Part shown: piece by piece, positions 20,962 to 31,746 of the stretch
Position numbering within the stretch: position 1 is the stretch's first letter
How the letters are laid out: each line of letters begins with the position of its first letter
From: Candidatus Gallionella acididurans
GTDB taxonomy: Bacteria > Pseudomonadota > Gammaproteobacteria > Burkholderiales > Gallionellaceae
Assembly: GCA_001577345.1 (NCBI GenBank)
Contig: LSLI01000009.1
Coordinates: 1 to 64,000 of the forward strand
Direction: 5' to 3'
Length of the DNA: 64,000 bases
Notes under the pieces: model-generated
Database searches by the model: none
The model's input: the letters and a program-made list of their open reading frames with translations, nothing else
Told to the model about the DNA's origin: nothing
Made by a program: the position numbers and the translations under genes

Positions 20962-20989
20962 CGGAGCAGATGGCTGCTCCGTTTTTTTT
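20962..20989 (+). terminator. Intrinsic terminator-like hairpin in the divergent leader region
   Basis: cggagcag-atgg-ctgctccg perfect 8-bp stem followed by T8. Confidence 0.75.
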
Positions 20990-21036
20990 GGGCCTTATCC
21001 GGCAGGGCCCGACAAGTGTAGCCGAGTGCCTGAAAT

Positions 21037-21572
21037 TTGGGGGTTGTTATATTGAAACTGGATAGCCATGGTGTTTGCCGCCCGTACAAGTCTGCATCTG
21101 CTTGCGGGCTGTACCTGACATCTCTGCTGGTTTTGCTGGCGTTCACGGGTTGTGCCGCGGGACCCGATTTCAAGCGCCCGTCAGCGCCTGCGGCCAACGG
21201 TTACGCTCCCGGTAACCCGGTACCCAAGGCAACTTCATCCGCACCGGTGCTGGCGGGGGAGTCGCAGCGATTCAACCCCGCAGCAGATATCCCGTTTGAC
21301 TGGTGGACGCTGTTTCAGTCTCAGCAACTCAATACTTTGGTCATACGGGCATTCAAAGCCAATCCTTCTATCGAATCGGCGCAAGCCGCGTTGCGGCAGG
21401 CCCAGGAATATGTGACAGCGCAGCAGGGATTTTTCTATCCTACGGTTGGCGCCAGCTATACGCCCTCGAGAAACAAGCTGGCCGGTAACATGGGTGGCAA
21501 TTCACCGGGCGTGCAGGGCAATCGTTCGGTGATACGACTTTAAATTTACCGGAAAACCTGCCTTTGTCAGAT
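21037..21572 (+). pseudogene. Decayed NodT-family outer-membrane efflux lipoprotein, internally deleted and frameshifted
   Basis: N-terminal ~160 aa nearly match 26251-27885; after the deletion, another frame reads TLNLPENLPLS versus TLHLPQELPLS in the intact paralogue. Confidence 0.8.
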
Positions 21573-21828
21573 TGGCATCGGTTGCGGAATTGAATTCAAG
21601 CTACCCTCGAAGGCATAAAAAAACAGGTCGTTTTGATCGAATTTGTTGCGATAGGCCAAGTGTGAAAGATATAAAACCTTTAGGGAGATGAGCATAGACC
21701 TGCTGAAGGGCGCAGTCGGATTTTTGTCAGCTTGTTGTCGCATAATACAAGAGTTTTTATGCACTTCAAAAAACTTACTCATTGCATAATTTGAATTCTC
21801 AACCGTTTAATAATTAAAGCCAAACAAT

Positions 21829-23073
21829 ATGACTTTGCACACTGAGCATACCGGAATTCCTTCCGCCCAAAGTAAGAATGGGACTCTCGCAATGTCGCGC
21901 AAAACCCAGGTGCTTATTGTTGTGGGTATCGTGTTGGTACTAGGTGCCGGAATCGCGGTCGTCCATTCCATGACCGACAAAACGTATGTGAAACCGGTTC
22001 AAGCGCCACCCCCTGGCACTTTCCGTCCAACCAGGGAACAATTGGCGTCTCTCGGTGTGGCGCCTGTGCAGTTGATGATCTTCCGAAGTGAACAAACGAC
22101 AGATGGCATCATTGCCTACAACGATGACACGACTACGCAGGTTTTTTCTCCTTATTCCGGTCGAGTGACCCGTGTTGTCGCCGAACTCGGGGCCCTGGTG
22201 AAAAAAGGCGACCCCTTGATGGCGGTAGCCGCGTCGGAGTTTGTTCAGGCGAAAAACAACTTGATTACTGCACACGCTCAGGTCACTTTGACTATGGCGA
22301 GTGAGAAGCGGCAGCACGAGCTTTATCTGGCGAAAGCTGGTGCACTCAAGGACTGGCTGCAAAGCAAGGCTGATTTGGCAACGGCACAAGGTAATCTGCA
22401 GGCTGCGCGGAATCAGTTGAGTATCCTGGGCAAATCTGAGCATGCAATCAGCGTCCTTGAACGTGAGGCGAGGTCGCCAGAAACTAACCCGGAAGCTCTG
22501 GTAAGGGCGCCTGTCTCCGGCACGATTATCCAACGTCAAGTGGGACTTGGCCAATTTCTGCAAAGCGCATCAGGCGGCGCCACTATCCCGGTATTTACGA
22601 TAGGGAATTTATCGACAGTCTATCTGATTGCCAATGTGCGCGAAGTAGACGCGCCGCTGATGCGTGTTGGGCAGCCAGTCGAAGTGCGTGTGATGGCTTT
22701 GCCCGAGCGGGTTTTCAAAGCCAAATTGTCCTGGGTTGCGCCGGCGATTGATCCTAACACTCACCGTTTGCAAGTACGCGCGGTAATCGCCAACACTGAC
22801 GGTGCGTTAAAGCCGTTGATGTTTGCCAATTTCAGCATCATTACCAGCGATGAGGCAAACTCGTCGGTAGGGGTGCCCCAAAGTGCTGTGGTATACGAAG
22901 GCAGCGATGCACATGTTTTTGTTGCAAACAGTGACGGTACTCTGGCGATTCGCCCTATCCGCATCGGACGAACTAATGGCAATATGCTCGAGGTGACCTC
23001 TGGTCTCACAGCCGGAGAGAAGATCGTTACCAGCGGCTCGATATTCATTGATCGCGCGACTGAGGGAAGCTGA
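21829..23073 (+). CDS. RND efflux periplasmic adaptor (membrane fusion protein)
   Basis: QVFSPYSGRVTRVVAELGALVKKGDPLMAVAASEF...ALVRAPVSGTIIQRQVGLGQFL...YLIANVREVDAPLMRVGQPVEVRV. Confidence 0.88.
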   Translation: MTLHTEHTGIPSAQSKNGTLAMSRKTQVLIVVGIVLVLGAGIAVVHSMTDKTYVKPVQAPPPGTFRPTREQLASLGVAPVQLMIFRSEQTTDGIIAYNDDTTTQVFSPYSGRVTRVVAELGALVKKGDPLMAVAASEFVQAKNNLITAHAQVTLTMASEKRQHELYLAKAGALKDWLQSKADLATAQGNLQAARNQLSILGKSEHAISVLEREARSPETNPEALVRAPVSGTIIQRQVGLGQFLQSASGGATIPVFTIGNLSTVYLIANVREVDAPLMRVGQPVEVRVMALPERVFKAKLSWVAPAIDPNTHRLQVRAVIANTDGALKPLMFANFSIITSDEANSSVGVPQSAVVYEGSDAHVFVANSDGTLAIRPIRIGRTNGNMLEVTSGLTAGEKIVTSGSIFIDRATEGS

Positions 23074-23075
23074 TC

Positions 23076-26000
23076 ATGGATCGTATAGTTGTATTCGCGC
23101 TCAAGCAGCGCGCCATGGTCGTCATCATGCTGGGAATTTTGATTGTCGCGGGTGTTGTCAGTTTTGTTAAACTCAATATCGAAGCCTATCCGGACCCTGT
23201 TCCGCCCCTGGTCGATATCGTTACCCAGAGCACCGGCCAATCGGCCGAAGAGATCGAACGCTATATCACCATTCCGCTCGAAATTCAGCTGGCCGGTATT
23301 CCACATGTAACCGCGATCCGCACAATTTCGTTGTTTGGCCTGTCCGATGTCAAGGTGCAGTTCACCTACGACGTTACTTATCTGGAGGCCGAACAGCAAG
23401 TCATCAATCGGCTGTCACAACTGTCTCCGCTACCCAACGGGGCGATACCGGGGATTTCGCCGGAAAGTCCGGTAGGCGAGATCTTCCGCTATCGTGTGTA
23501 TGGTCCGCCGGGATACTCGGTACGGGACTTGAAAACTATCGAAGACTGGATGCTGGAAAGGCGCTTCAAGGCTGTGCCCGGTGTAATCGATGTCAACGGA
23601 TGGGGGGGGAAACCAAGGACTATGAGATTGCCATCGACCAGTCCAAACTGACCCATTACGGCCTGACTATCCCTCAAGTGTTGCAGTCGCTCAACAATAG
23701 CAACATCAATGTCGGCGGTCAAACTGTCAATTTTGGGCCGCAAGCTGCGGTAGTTCGCGGTGTCGGGCTTATCCATTCAATGGACGATATTCGCAACACG
23801 ATGCTGGCATCAAACAACGGTACGCCGGTACTGATTCGCGATGTCGCCACCGTCAGTGTCAGCAATTTGCCGCGGCTGGGAATAGCCGGCAATGACGGGG
23901 ATGACGACATTGTGCAAGGAATCGTTCTGATGCGGCGCGGTGAGCAAAGCACGCCCACCATCCAGCGGGTAGAAGCTGAACTGGAAAAGATCAACAAAAT
24001 AGGCGTATTGCCGCCGGGTGTGCATATCGAGAGAATATATGATCGAAGTGAGCTGATTGGCATCACTACCCATACCGTAATAGAAAATCTTATATTCGGT
24101 ATCGTGCTGATCTTTTTTGTGCAGTGGATATTTTTGGGGAATTTGCGCAGTGCGATCATCGTCAGTGCCACGATCCCGTTCGCCATGTTCTTCGCTATCA
24201 TCATCATGACGCTGCGGGGTGAGTCGGCAAATCTGCTATCGGTGGGCGCCATAGACTTTGGGCTGATTGTCGATGCGACGGTGATCATGGTGGAAAATAT
24301 CTTCCGCCACCTTTCGGAAAGCAAAGAGAAAACCCACGCTGAAGCGCCGCTTTTCATGCAGTATGTTCGTCCTGATACTTCGCTACATGGCAAATTGGCC
24401 CACATTGCCTTCGCCGCAACCGAAGTCAACCGTTCTATATTTTTCTCGGCCGCAATCATCATAGCCGGATTCATACCCCTGTTTACCCTGAGCGGGGTTG
24501 AAGGTCACATTTTCGGACCGATGGCATCGACTTATGCGTACGCGATCATCGGTGGTCTGATCGCGACCTTCACGGTTTCCCCTGCCCTAAGCGCACTGCT
24601 GTTGCCATCGCATGTTACCGAAACCGAAACCATTGTGGTGCGCTGGATGCGCCGCGTTTACACTCCGTTGATCGAATTTGCACTGGTTAATCGCATATTG
24701 ATGCTGGGCAGCACGGTACTGTTGGTGATCGTCGCTGGACTGGCCATGCATTCGCTAGGACTTGAGTTTTTGCCAAAACTGGAGGAAGGCAACCTGTGGA
24801 TCAGAGCTTCTATGCCTGCATCGATCTCGCTTGAAGAAAGCAATGCTTATGTTAACCGGATGCGCACACTGATCAAAAGCTATCCGGAAGTACAGACCAT
24901 CATTTCACAAGATGGACGGCCGGATGACGGAACCGATGCCACGGGGTTCTTCAATGCAGAATTTTTTGTACCGCTCAAACCTTTTGATACCTGGCCAAAG
25001 GGTGTCGATAAGGCAAAGCTCACTGAAGAACTAAATTCAAAGATGCAGGAGCAATTCCCCGGTGTGGAATTCAATTTTTCACAATACATCGAAGACAACG
25101 TGGAGGAAGCTTCATCTGGTGTGAAGGGTCAAAACTCGGTCAAGCTTTATGGCAATGATCTGGCCACGCTGGAAAAAACAGCCAAGCAGATTCAGTCGGT
25201 CATGGCAACCGTTCAGGGTATTACCGACCTGTCCATTTTCAATGCGCTTGGCCAGCCGACTGTGAAAATAGATATCGATCGCCCCCGAGCTGCTCGCTTT
25301 GGATTGGCTCCGGGAGATGTTAATGCAACGGTGCAAGCGGCCATCGGCGGGCAGGCAGCGGGGAATTTATACGAGGAAGGCAGTGACCGTAATTTCCCCA
25401 TGATTGTGCGGCTCGCCCCACATGACCGAAATAGCCTGGATTCGATCAAGCGAATCACGATCGGCGCACCCAATCCAAACGGCGGCGGAGTAGTCCAGAT
25501 TCCCTTGGCCGATGTTGCCAGTGTCAACCTGGTCTCCGGCGCATCCTTCATCTATCGGGAAGGTCAGGAGCGCTACATTCCGATAAAGTTCAGCGTCCGT
25601 GGGCGCGATCTGGGCGGGGCTGTCATGGAAGCGCAGCACAAGGTGGTGGAGCAGGTGAAAATCCCGGGTGGCTACCGGATGGAATGGGTGGGTGAATTCG
25701 GACAGTTGGAAGATGCAATAGCGCGCCTGAAAGTGGTAGTGCCCTTGAGTATTGGCCTCATCCTGCTGCTGCTGTTTTTCAACTTCAGCTCGGTTACCGA
25801 TACGTTGCTTGCGGCGAGCGTGATGCCCATGGCATTGATCGGTGGAGTTTTTGCGCTTTTCCTGACTGGCACCCCATTCAGCGTTTCAGCCGCTATCGGA
25901 TTTATCGGACTTTTCGGCATTTCGGTAATGGAAGGCATTATCGTTCTGACGTATTTTAATCAGAAGGTTGAAACAGGCATGGAACGCTCACAAGCGATTA

Positions 26001-26254
26001 TCAATTCTTGCCAAACCCGCTTAAGGCCGGTAATGATGACCTGCAGCGCAGCATGTGTCGGTCTGTTGCCGGCGGCCTTTTCAACCGGAATCGGCTCGCA
26101 GGTGCAAAAACCGCTCGCGCTGGTGGTGGTGGGCGGAATCCTGCTGGCACCGGTACTGGTGCTGATCATTCTGCCTTTGCTGGTTGATCTTTTCTCCAAA
26201 CGTAAATCGCTATTAAAAATTGCGCAGGTCGACGATATAGCGGAATCAAAATGA
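23076..26254 (+). pseudogene. CusA/CzcA-like RND pump gene split by a frameshift at a G8 homopolymer
   Basis: Frame 1 (23076-23651) supplies the N-terminus to ...VNGWGG; frame 2 (23600-26254) continues ETKDYEIAIDQSKL...; t+G8 at 23602-23609, G9 would restore GWGGETKDYEI. Confidence 0.85.
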
Positions 26255-27885
26255 AATCACATCCAGGAAAACCATTTGAATTGACCGTGTGCAACAGGTT
26301 GTCAAGCAGAGCTGGCCGCATCTGCCGTGCCATTTCCGTCATACCTTTCATTTTGATTGCCGGTTGCGCGGTGGGTCCCGATTTCAAGCGGCCGGATGCG
26401 CCTGCTGCCAATGGTTATGCGCCGACTAAAGCGATATCAGAGGCAACCACTTCCGCACCAGTTCTGGCCGGGGAGTCCCAGCGCTTTAATACGACAGCGG
26501 ATATTCCGTTTGACTGGTGGACGTTGTTCCAGTCGCCGCAGATTAATTCTCTTATACAACGTGCATTCAAAGCCAATCCCAGCATAGAAGCCGCTCAGGC
26601 TTCACTGCGGCAGGCACAGCAAAATGTTGTTGCTCAACAAGGATTCTTCTACCCAACTGTCGGGGCAAGCTATACTCCATCACGCAACAAGCTTGCCGGC
26701 AACATGGGCGGGAATTCGCCCGGTGTGCAGGGCAATGGTTCGGTAATACAAACCTATTCCAATCCCGCTGGCCCTGCGCCATTTAATGGTCCCGTTTACT
26801 ACAACTTTCATGTCGCTCAGCTAACGGTTGGCTATGTTCCGGATGTGTTTGGACTCAACCGCCGACAAGTTGAATCTGCCCAATCGCAAATGGATGCGCA
26901 AAAACTCCAACTGGAAGCGACCTATATCACACTGGCATCCAATGTTGTTGCTGCAGCATTGCAGGAGGCATCGGTTCGCGCGCAGCTTGATGCAATGAAA
27001 AGAATTGTTGCCATCAACAAAGAGATGCTTGACCTTTTGCAGGTTCAACTTAAGTTTGGCGACGTGTCCGGCATAGATGTCGCCGCACAGGAATCTTCCT
27101 TAGCTTCGTCAGAGCAGGCCTTGACCCAGCTGCAAAAACAGTTGGATCAAACGCGTGATCTGATTCGCGCGCTGGTGGGCAATTTGCCGAACGAAGATGT
27201 TGATGAAAAGATAGAACTCTCCACCCTGCATTTGCCCCAGGAATTGCCGTTAAGCCTGCCTTCAAAAATCGTTGAGCAACGCCCGGATGTACGTGCCGCT
27301 GAAGAACAACTGCATTTTGCCAGTGCTCAGGCAGGGGTCGCCATTGCCAATAGATTGCCGCAATTTGCTGTTACCGGTGCCATCGGTGGCATGGCTTCCA
27401 CGCCTGCCTGGATGTTCCGCAGCGGCGGCGGATTCTTCGATTTGGCCGCCAATGTCAGTCAAACCATTTTTGATGGTGGTACGTTACGAGCCAGATCGCG
27501 CGCCGCCGAACAAGCTCTGCTTCAGGCTGGAGCGCAGTACCGCAGCACCGTGATTACCGCTTTACAGAATGTCGCCGATACTTTGTATACCATACAGTCC
27601 GATGCTAATGCGCTCAAGGCATCTGCTGCCGCTGCGCAAGCCACACAGACCGCATTAGACCTCACAAGCACCCAATACCGGCTTGGGGCCATCAATCACC
27701 AGACACAGCTCGTCGCAGAACAAAATTATCAATTGTCAGTCATCAATCTGGCCCAGGCTCAAACCAATCGCCTTGGAGACACGGCAGCGCTTTACCAGGC
27801 GCTTGGTGGCGGCTGGTGGAATCGCACTGAAGACACATCGACTCAGGAAACGAAATCGCCAGAGGGTAAGGACAAAGTTAAATAA
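26251..27885 (+). CDS. NodT-family RND outer-membrane efflux lipoprotein
   Basis: Lipobox ILIAGCA; VGPDFKRPDAPAANGY...WWTLFQSPQINSLIQRAFKANPSIEAAQASLRQAQ; OEP repeats to C-terminus. Confidence 0.92.
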   Translation: MKSHPGKPFELTVCNRLSSRAGRICRAISVIPFILIAGCAVGPDFKRPDAPAANGYAPTKAISEATTSAPVLAGESQRFNTTADIPFDWWTLFQSPQINSLIQRAFKANPSIEAAQASLRQAQQNVVAQQGFFYPTVGASYTPSRNKLAGNMGGNSPGVQGNGSVIQTYSNPAGPAPFNGPVYYNFHVAQLTVGYVPDVFGLNRRQVESAQSQMDAQKLQLEATYITLASNVVAAALQEASVRAQLDAMKRIVAINKEMLDLLQVQLKFGDVSGIDVAAQESSLASSEQALTQLQKQLDQTRDLIRALVGNLPNEDVDEKIELSTLHLPQELPLSLPSKIVEQRPDVRAAEEQLHFASAQAGVAIANRLPQFAVTGAIGGMASTPAWMFRSGGGFFDLAANVSQTIFDGGTLRARSRAAEQALLQAGAQYRSTVITALQNVADTLYTIQSDANALKASAAAAQATQTALDLTSTQYRLGAINHQTQLVAEQNYQLSVINLAQAQTNRLGDTAALYQALGGGWWNRTEDTSTQETKSPEGKDKVK

Positions 27886-28117
27886 GTGGAATTGGCAAAG
27901 GCATGGATCGGTGTCAGATGGAATTCAACGCGAAGTCGCCGGCAACGCTTCAAAATACCGACTATATCGAAGCAACATATCTCTTTTTTGAAGTTCGGTT
28001 TTGATCTGGAAATTTTGAAAGTTCATACACAAGCAATTCGAATCCGGTAATAATCCGCTACTGCCAATTTCCCGGAAAAATACTGACGACCCGCACCGGG
28101 GATTTTGAGTTGCCAAA

Positions 28118-28388
28118 ATGAATACAAGCATCAAAACACATAAATGCGGCATTTTTTGCGGCCCTGCCACTGCCATGGCGGGTATGTTTATCCTGACAGG
28201 CTATTTGGTCGCGGATGCAAGCGCGGCGCTGGAGGAAATACAGGTCTATCTTGACGACTTCGCCGAAGTAGGCAAGCCGGGCCTTGATCTGCATGCCAAT
28301 ATGGGAATTTAATGTGGGTGTAGGCCATTCATCCGGGCAAACTACTGACAGAGCTGTCCTGAAAGCGATCATAGGCGTGCCTCTGTGA
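28118..28388 (+). pseudogene. Collapsed outer-membrane beta-barrel-type protein (N- and C-termini retained, centre missing)
   Basis: N-term MNTSIKT...ALEEIQVYLDDFAEVGKPGLDLHANMG stops at 28312; frame +1 then reads EFNVGVGHSSGQTTDRAVLKAIIGVPL* to 28388. Confidence 0.5.
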
Positions 28389-28663
28389 GGCTTGCCTGTC
28401 ATCGGCTTCCAGAATATCCATGCCGCCGTGTTTCGGCGATGGTTGAATTCAACGGATGTTCTCCGGGTTTGTCGATATTGATGGGAAGGTTGCCAAGGCG
28501 GGTTATCATGCCGGGACAAGTCATGCTCTGGCCCGGTTGAGGCGCGCATACATGCCGTATTCCTGAAAATTTTTGAACAGATTATGCAAAACATCCCTAT
28601 CCAGAATCACCATGAATCGTGTTATCCCAGGATAATAGTCGACTGTAACCTGCCGGTACAAAG

Positions 28664-29932
28664 ATGAACATACTTTCCAAGCTCTATTACATATTTCGAA
28701 AGTATTCGAAAGCCGTCCAGCTGTATCTCGTCATCGCGGGCCCCGGCCTGGTGGTCATGATAGCCGACAATGATGCCGGCGGAATTACCACCTACGCTGC
28801 CACCGGCGCAAAGTACGGCTATAACCTGATCTGGTTCCTGCTGATCCTGATCCCGGTTGCCTACTATGTGCAGGAAATGACCGTGCGCTTGGGCGTGGTC
28901 ACCAAGCGCGGCCATGCCGAAGCGATTTTCGACGGTTTCGGCGCGTTCTGGGGCTGGTTCTCGCTGATCGACCTGATGATTCTGGACTGGTTGACGCTGG
29001 TCACCGAGTTCGTCGGCATGACTTCGGCTCTGCACATCTTTGGCGTGCCCGCCTGGGTCACGGTCACCGGCGTTGTGGCCCTGATGGGCATGATCGTGGT
29101 GAATGGCCGTTACTGGACCTGGGAAAAGATAGCAATGCTGTTCTGTGCCCTGAACCTCATATACATTCCCGGCGCATTCATGGTCAACCCGTCGGTTTCT
29201 GAGATACTCAAGGACGGCCTGATTCCGAACTTCCCGGGCGGCTTCAACGGCGAGCTGTTCTTCTACCTGATGGCCAACATCGGCACCACCATCGCGCCCT
29301 GGATGCTGTTCTTCCAGCAGAGTGCCGTGGTCGACAAAGGGATGCAGGAGAAGGATATACCCTGGGGGAAATTCGATACTTTGCTGGGCGCGGTATTGAC
29401 GGTCGTGGTTGCAATCTTCATCGTCATTGTCACCGGCACCGTTTTGAAAGGCGTCAGTATCGACGACGCATCCCAGGCTGCCACACAGCTGATGCATACC
29501 AACCACTATGTCGGAGCGTTCATGGCCATAGGCCTGTTTGACGCCGGTTTGCTGGGCGCAATCTGCATCTCGCTGGCAAGCTCATGGGCCTTTGGCGAAA
29601 TCTTCGGCTGGGCGCATACCCTGAACACAAAAATCAAGGAGGCGCCCTGGTTCTATGCCAGCTACTTCTTTACCCTCGTCACTGCGGGTCTGGTGGTGCT
29701 GATCCCGGGAGCGCCGCTGGTATTGATCACGCTGTTCGTTCAGGTGATTGCCGTGACGCTGTTGCCTGCCGCCCTGGTATTCCTGATTCTGCTGCTGAAT
29801 GACAAAAAACACATGGGCGAATACAGCAATACCTTGAGCCAGAATCTGATCGGCGGGTTTATCGTCATTTCCATCGTGATTCTGTCCACGCTGTACGGGA
29901 TCAGCGTGATGTTCCCCGATCTGTTCAAGTAA
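28664..29932 (+). CDS. NRAMP-family divalent metal transporter
   Basis: LVIAGPGLVVMIADNDAGGITTYAATGAKYGYNLIW...PVAYYVQEMTVRLGVVTKRGHAEAI. Confidence 0.88.
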   Translation: MNILSKLYYIFRKYSKAVQLYLVIAGPGLVVMIADNDAGGITTYAATGAKYGYNLIWFLLILIPVAYYVQEMTVRLGVVTKRGHAEAIFDGFGAFWGWFSLIDLMILDWLTLVTEFVGMTSALHIFGVPAWVTVTGVVALMGMIVVNGRYWTWEKIAMLFCALNLIYIPGAFMVNPSVSEILKDGLIPNFPGGFNGELFFYLMANIGTTIAPWMLFFQQSAVVDKGMQEKDIPWGKFDTLLGAVLTVVVAIFIVIVTGTVLKGVSIDDASQAATQLMHTNHYVGAFMAIGLFDAGLLGAICISLASSWAFGEIFGWAHTLNTKIKEAPWFYASYFFTLVTAGLVVLIPGAPLVLITLFVQVIAVTLLPAALVFLILLLNDKKHMGEYSNTLSQNLIGGFIVISIVILSTLYGISVMFPDLFK

Positions 29933-29946
29933 CCGGAGAAACCGAT

Positions 29947-30120
29947 ATGTTATCGAGCCTGCGCAGTTTTGCCGCAAAAATCCGGGAAATCAACCATCGC
30001 TACAGCAAACCGCATATCGAGATGTCGTTCTGGGTAAAGTTTTCCCTGATGGCCCTGCGGATTTACCTTTTTGTACTGGTGGGCCTGATCCTTTATAAAT
30101 TCGTTGTTATCGTGAACTGA
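29947..30120 (+). CDS. Small single-TM protein (57 aa) between NRAMP and MgtE-like genes
   Basis: MLSSLRSFAAKIREINHRYSKPHIEMSFWVKFSLMALRIYLFVLVGLILYKFVVIVN; 14 bp after the NRAMP stop, 10 bp before the next ATG. Confidence 0.65.
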   Translation: MLSSLRSFAAKIREINHRYSKPHIEMSFWVKFSLMALRIYLFVLVGLILYKFVVIVN

Positions 30121-30130
30121 GGAATCGCAC

Positions 30131-31378
30131 ATGGCCATCGTTCTCGAACACAAGTTCTTTCTCAGTGAAATTATCGGCCGCAAGGTCTATCTGAAAACCC
30201 AGCGGGTCGGCCGTTTGAGCGATATGGTGATCATTGAAACGGGGAAGCTTCCCGAGGTTAGCCACTTCGTCGTCGATCGCCCGTTCGGCTATCCTTCCCT
30301 GTTGCTGCCGTGGGACAAATTGACGATGATTTCAAATACCGAAATCGTGTTTGACGCAAGCGATCCGGCCGGGTATGAGCGCTCGCCTCCCGAGGGGGCA
30401 ATCCTGCTTCGCGCGCACATACTCGACAAGAAGATACTGGATATGGACGATCACGAAGTCGAGGTTGTTTATGACATCAGCCTCAATTTTCAGGGGGGGA
30501 AACTTTACGTCAGCGAAGTCGATTTCAGCAGGCGGCGCCTGCTGCGCCGGATGGGGCTGAAGAAAATCGCCGACTGGATATCAAAGCAAAGCCAGGAGAC
30601 GACAGTTTCCTGGATGTATGTCCAGCAGTTGCCGGAGAAGATCGATACCTTCAAGGGGCACGTCAAACTCAAGGTGCTCAAGGAAAACATCAGCGATATT
30701 CATCCGGTCGATCTGGCAGACATCCTGGAGGAGCTGGATGGCGACCAGAGGCTGGCCATATTCAAGGCGCTTGCGCCGGAGCATGCTTCCGATACCCTGG
30801 AAGAAGTGGAGCCACGGGTTCAGCGTGATCTGATCCATTCGATAGAAAAAAGCCATGCAGCCCAGTTGATCAACGCGATGAGCCCGGCGCAGGCGGCTGT
30901 CATTCTGGCAGTGCTGCCAACCACCGAGGCAGACGAGTTGTTGCAGATGATGAACAAGGACAGCGCGGCCAAGGTGCAGAAAATCATTGAGCAGCATGAT
31001 GAAAACATCCTGCTTTTTTCGACCCAGAAATTCATGAAAATGCCCGAGTCCACAAAAGTCAGTGAGGTCATGACGGATTTTCGGGGAGTCGCACGGGACA
31101 TGGATGTGATCATGTATGTCTATATCACCGACGAACAGGACATCCTGAAGGGGGTTGTCGATTTGCGCGAATTGATCGCTGCCGAACCGGACCAGTCGAT
31201 CGGAGAAGTGATGACCGACAATGTTATCAACTTGAGCCCGGATGACACATTGAGAGATGCTGTGGATATGTTCGATCGCTACAGCTTTCGGGCCATTCCC
31301 GTAACCAACGCTGAAAACAGGATATTGGCTGTGGTTTCTTTCAGCGACATTCGCGGTATCAAGCCACGGCTGGATTGA
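30131..31378 (+). CDS. MgtE N-terminal-domain and CBS-pair protein, lacking the MgtE membrane domain
   Basis: HPVDLADILEELDGDQRLAIFKALAPEHASDTLEEVEP...tandem CBS (VSEVMTDFRGV... / IGEVMTDNVINLSPDDTLRDAVDMFDRY). Confidence 0.85.
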   Translation: MAIVLEHKFFLSEIIGRKVYLKTQRVGRLSDMVIIETGKLPEVSHFVVDRPFGYPSLLLPWDKLTMISNTEIVFDASDPAGYERSPPEGAILLRAHILDKKILDMDDHEVEVVYDISLNFQGGKLYVSEVDFSRRRLLRRMGLKKIADWISKQSQETTVSWMYVQQLPEKIDTFKGHVKLKVLKENISDIHPVDLADILEELDGDQRLAIFKALAPEHASDTLEEVEPRVQRDLIHSIEKSHAAQLINAMSPAQAAVILAVLPTTEADELLQMMNKDSAAKVQKIIEQHDENILLFSTQKFMKMPESTKVSEVMTDFRGVARDMDVIMYVYITDEQDILKGVVDLRELIAAEPDQSIGEVMTDNVINLSPDDTLRDAVDMFDRYSFRAIPVTNAENRILAVVSFSDIRGIKPRLD

Positions 31379-31512
31379 ATCAGGCGATGCCGGTATGGAC
31401 ACCATCCCGGGGGTTTTCGGGCAATTACGGTGCTTCCGCTTAATAATAGGTTCACAGTCACGCCGGAATCCAGTAAAGTACAACCCATTTCCCAACCAAT
31501 AAGAGCAATAAC

Positions 31513-31746
31513 ATGAGTGAAAAAAGCCAACAACTGCAAGACCCGTTTCTCAATGCCCTGCGCAAGGAACATGTGCAGGTCGCCATTTATCTGGTGAACG
31601 GCATCAAGCTGCAAGGCCAGGTCGAGTCGTTCGATCAGTATGTGATTTTGCTGAAGAACACGATCACACAGATGGTCTATAAGCACGCCATTTCGACTAT
31701 CGTTCCGGCACGCTCAGTCAGCCTTCCCCACGACGCTGCCGAGTAA
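31513..31746 (+). CDS. hfq: RNA chaperone Hfq
   Basis: [61 protein letters not shown]. Confidence 0.98.
   Translation: MSEKSQQLQDPFLNALRKEHVQVAIYLVNGIKLQGQVESFDQYVILLKNTITQMVYKHAISTIVPARSVSLPHDAAE

Noticed and set aside
28622-29506. 294-aa minus-strand ORF opposite the NRAMP gene
   Set aside because: His/Asp/Gln-rich antisense artefact; the NRAMP reading is clear.
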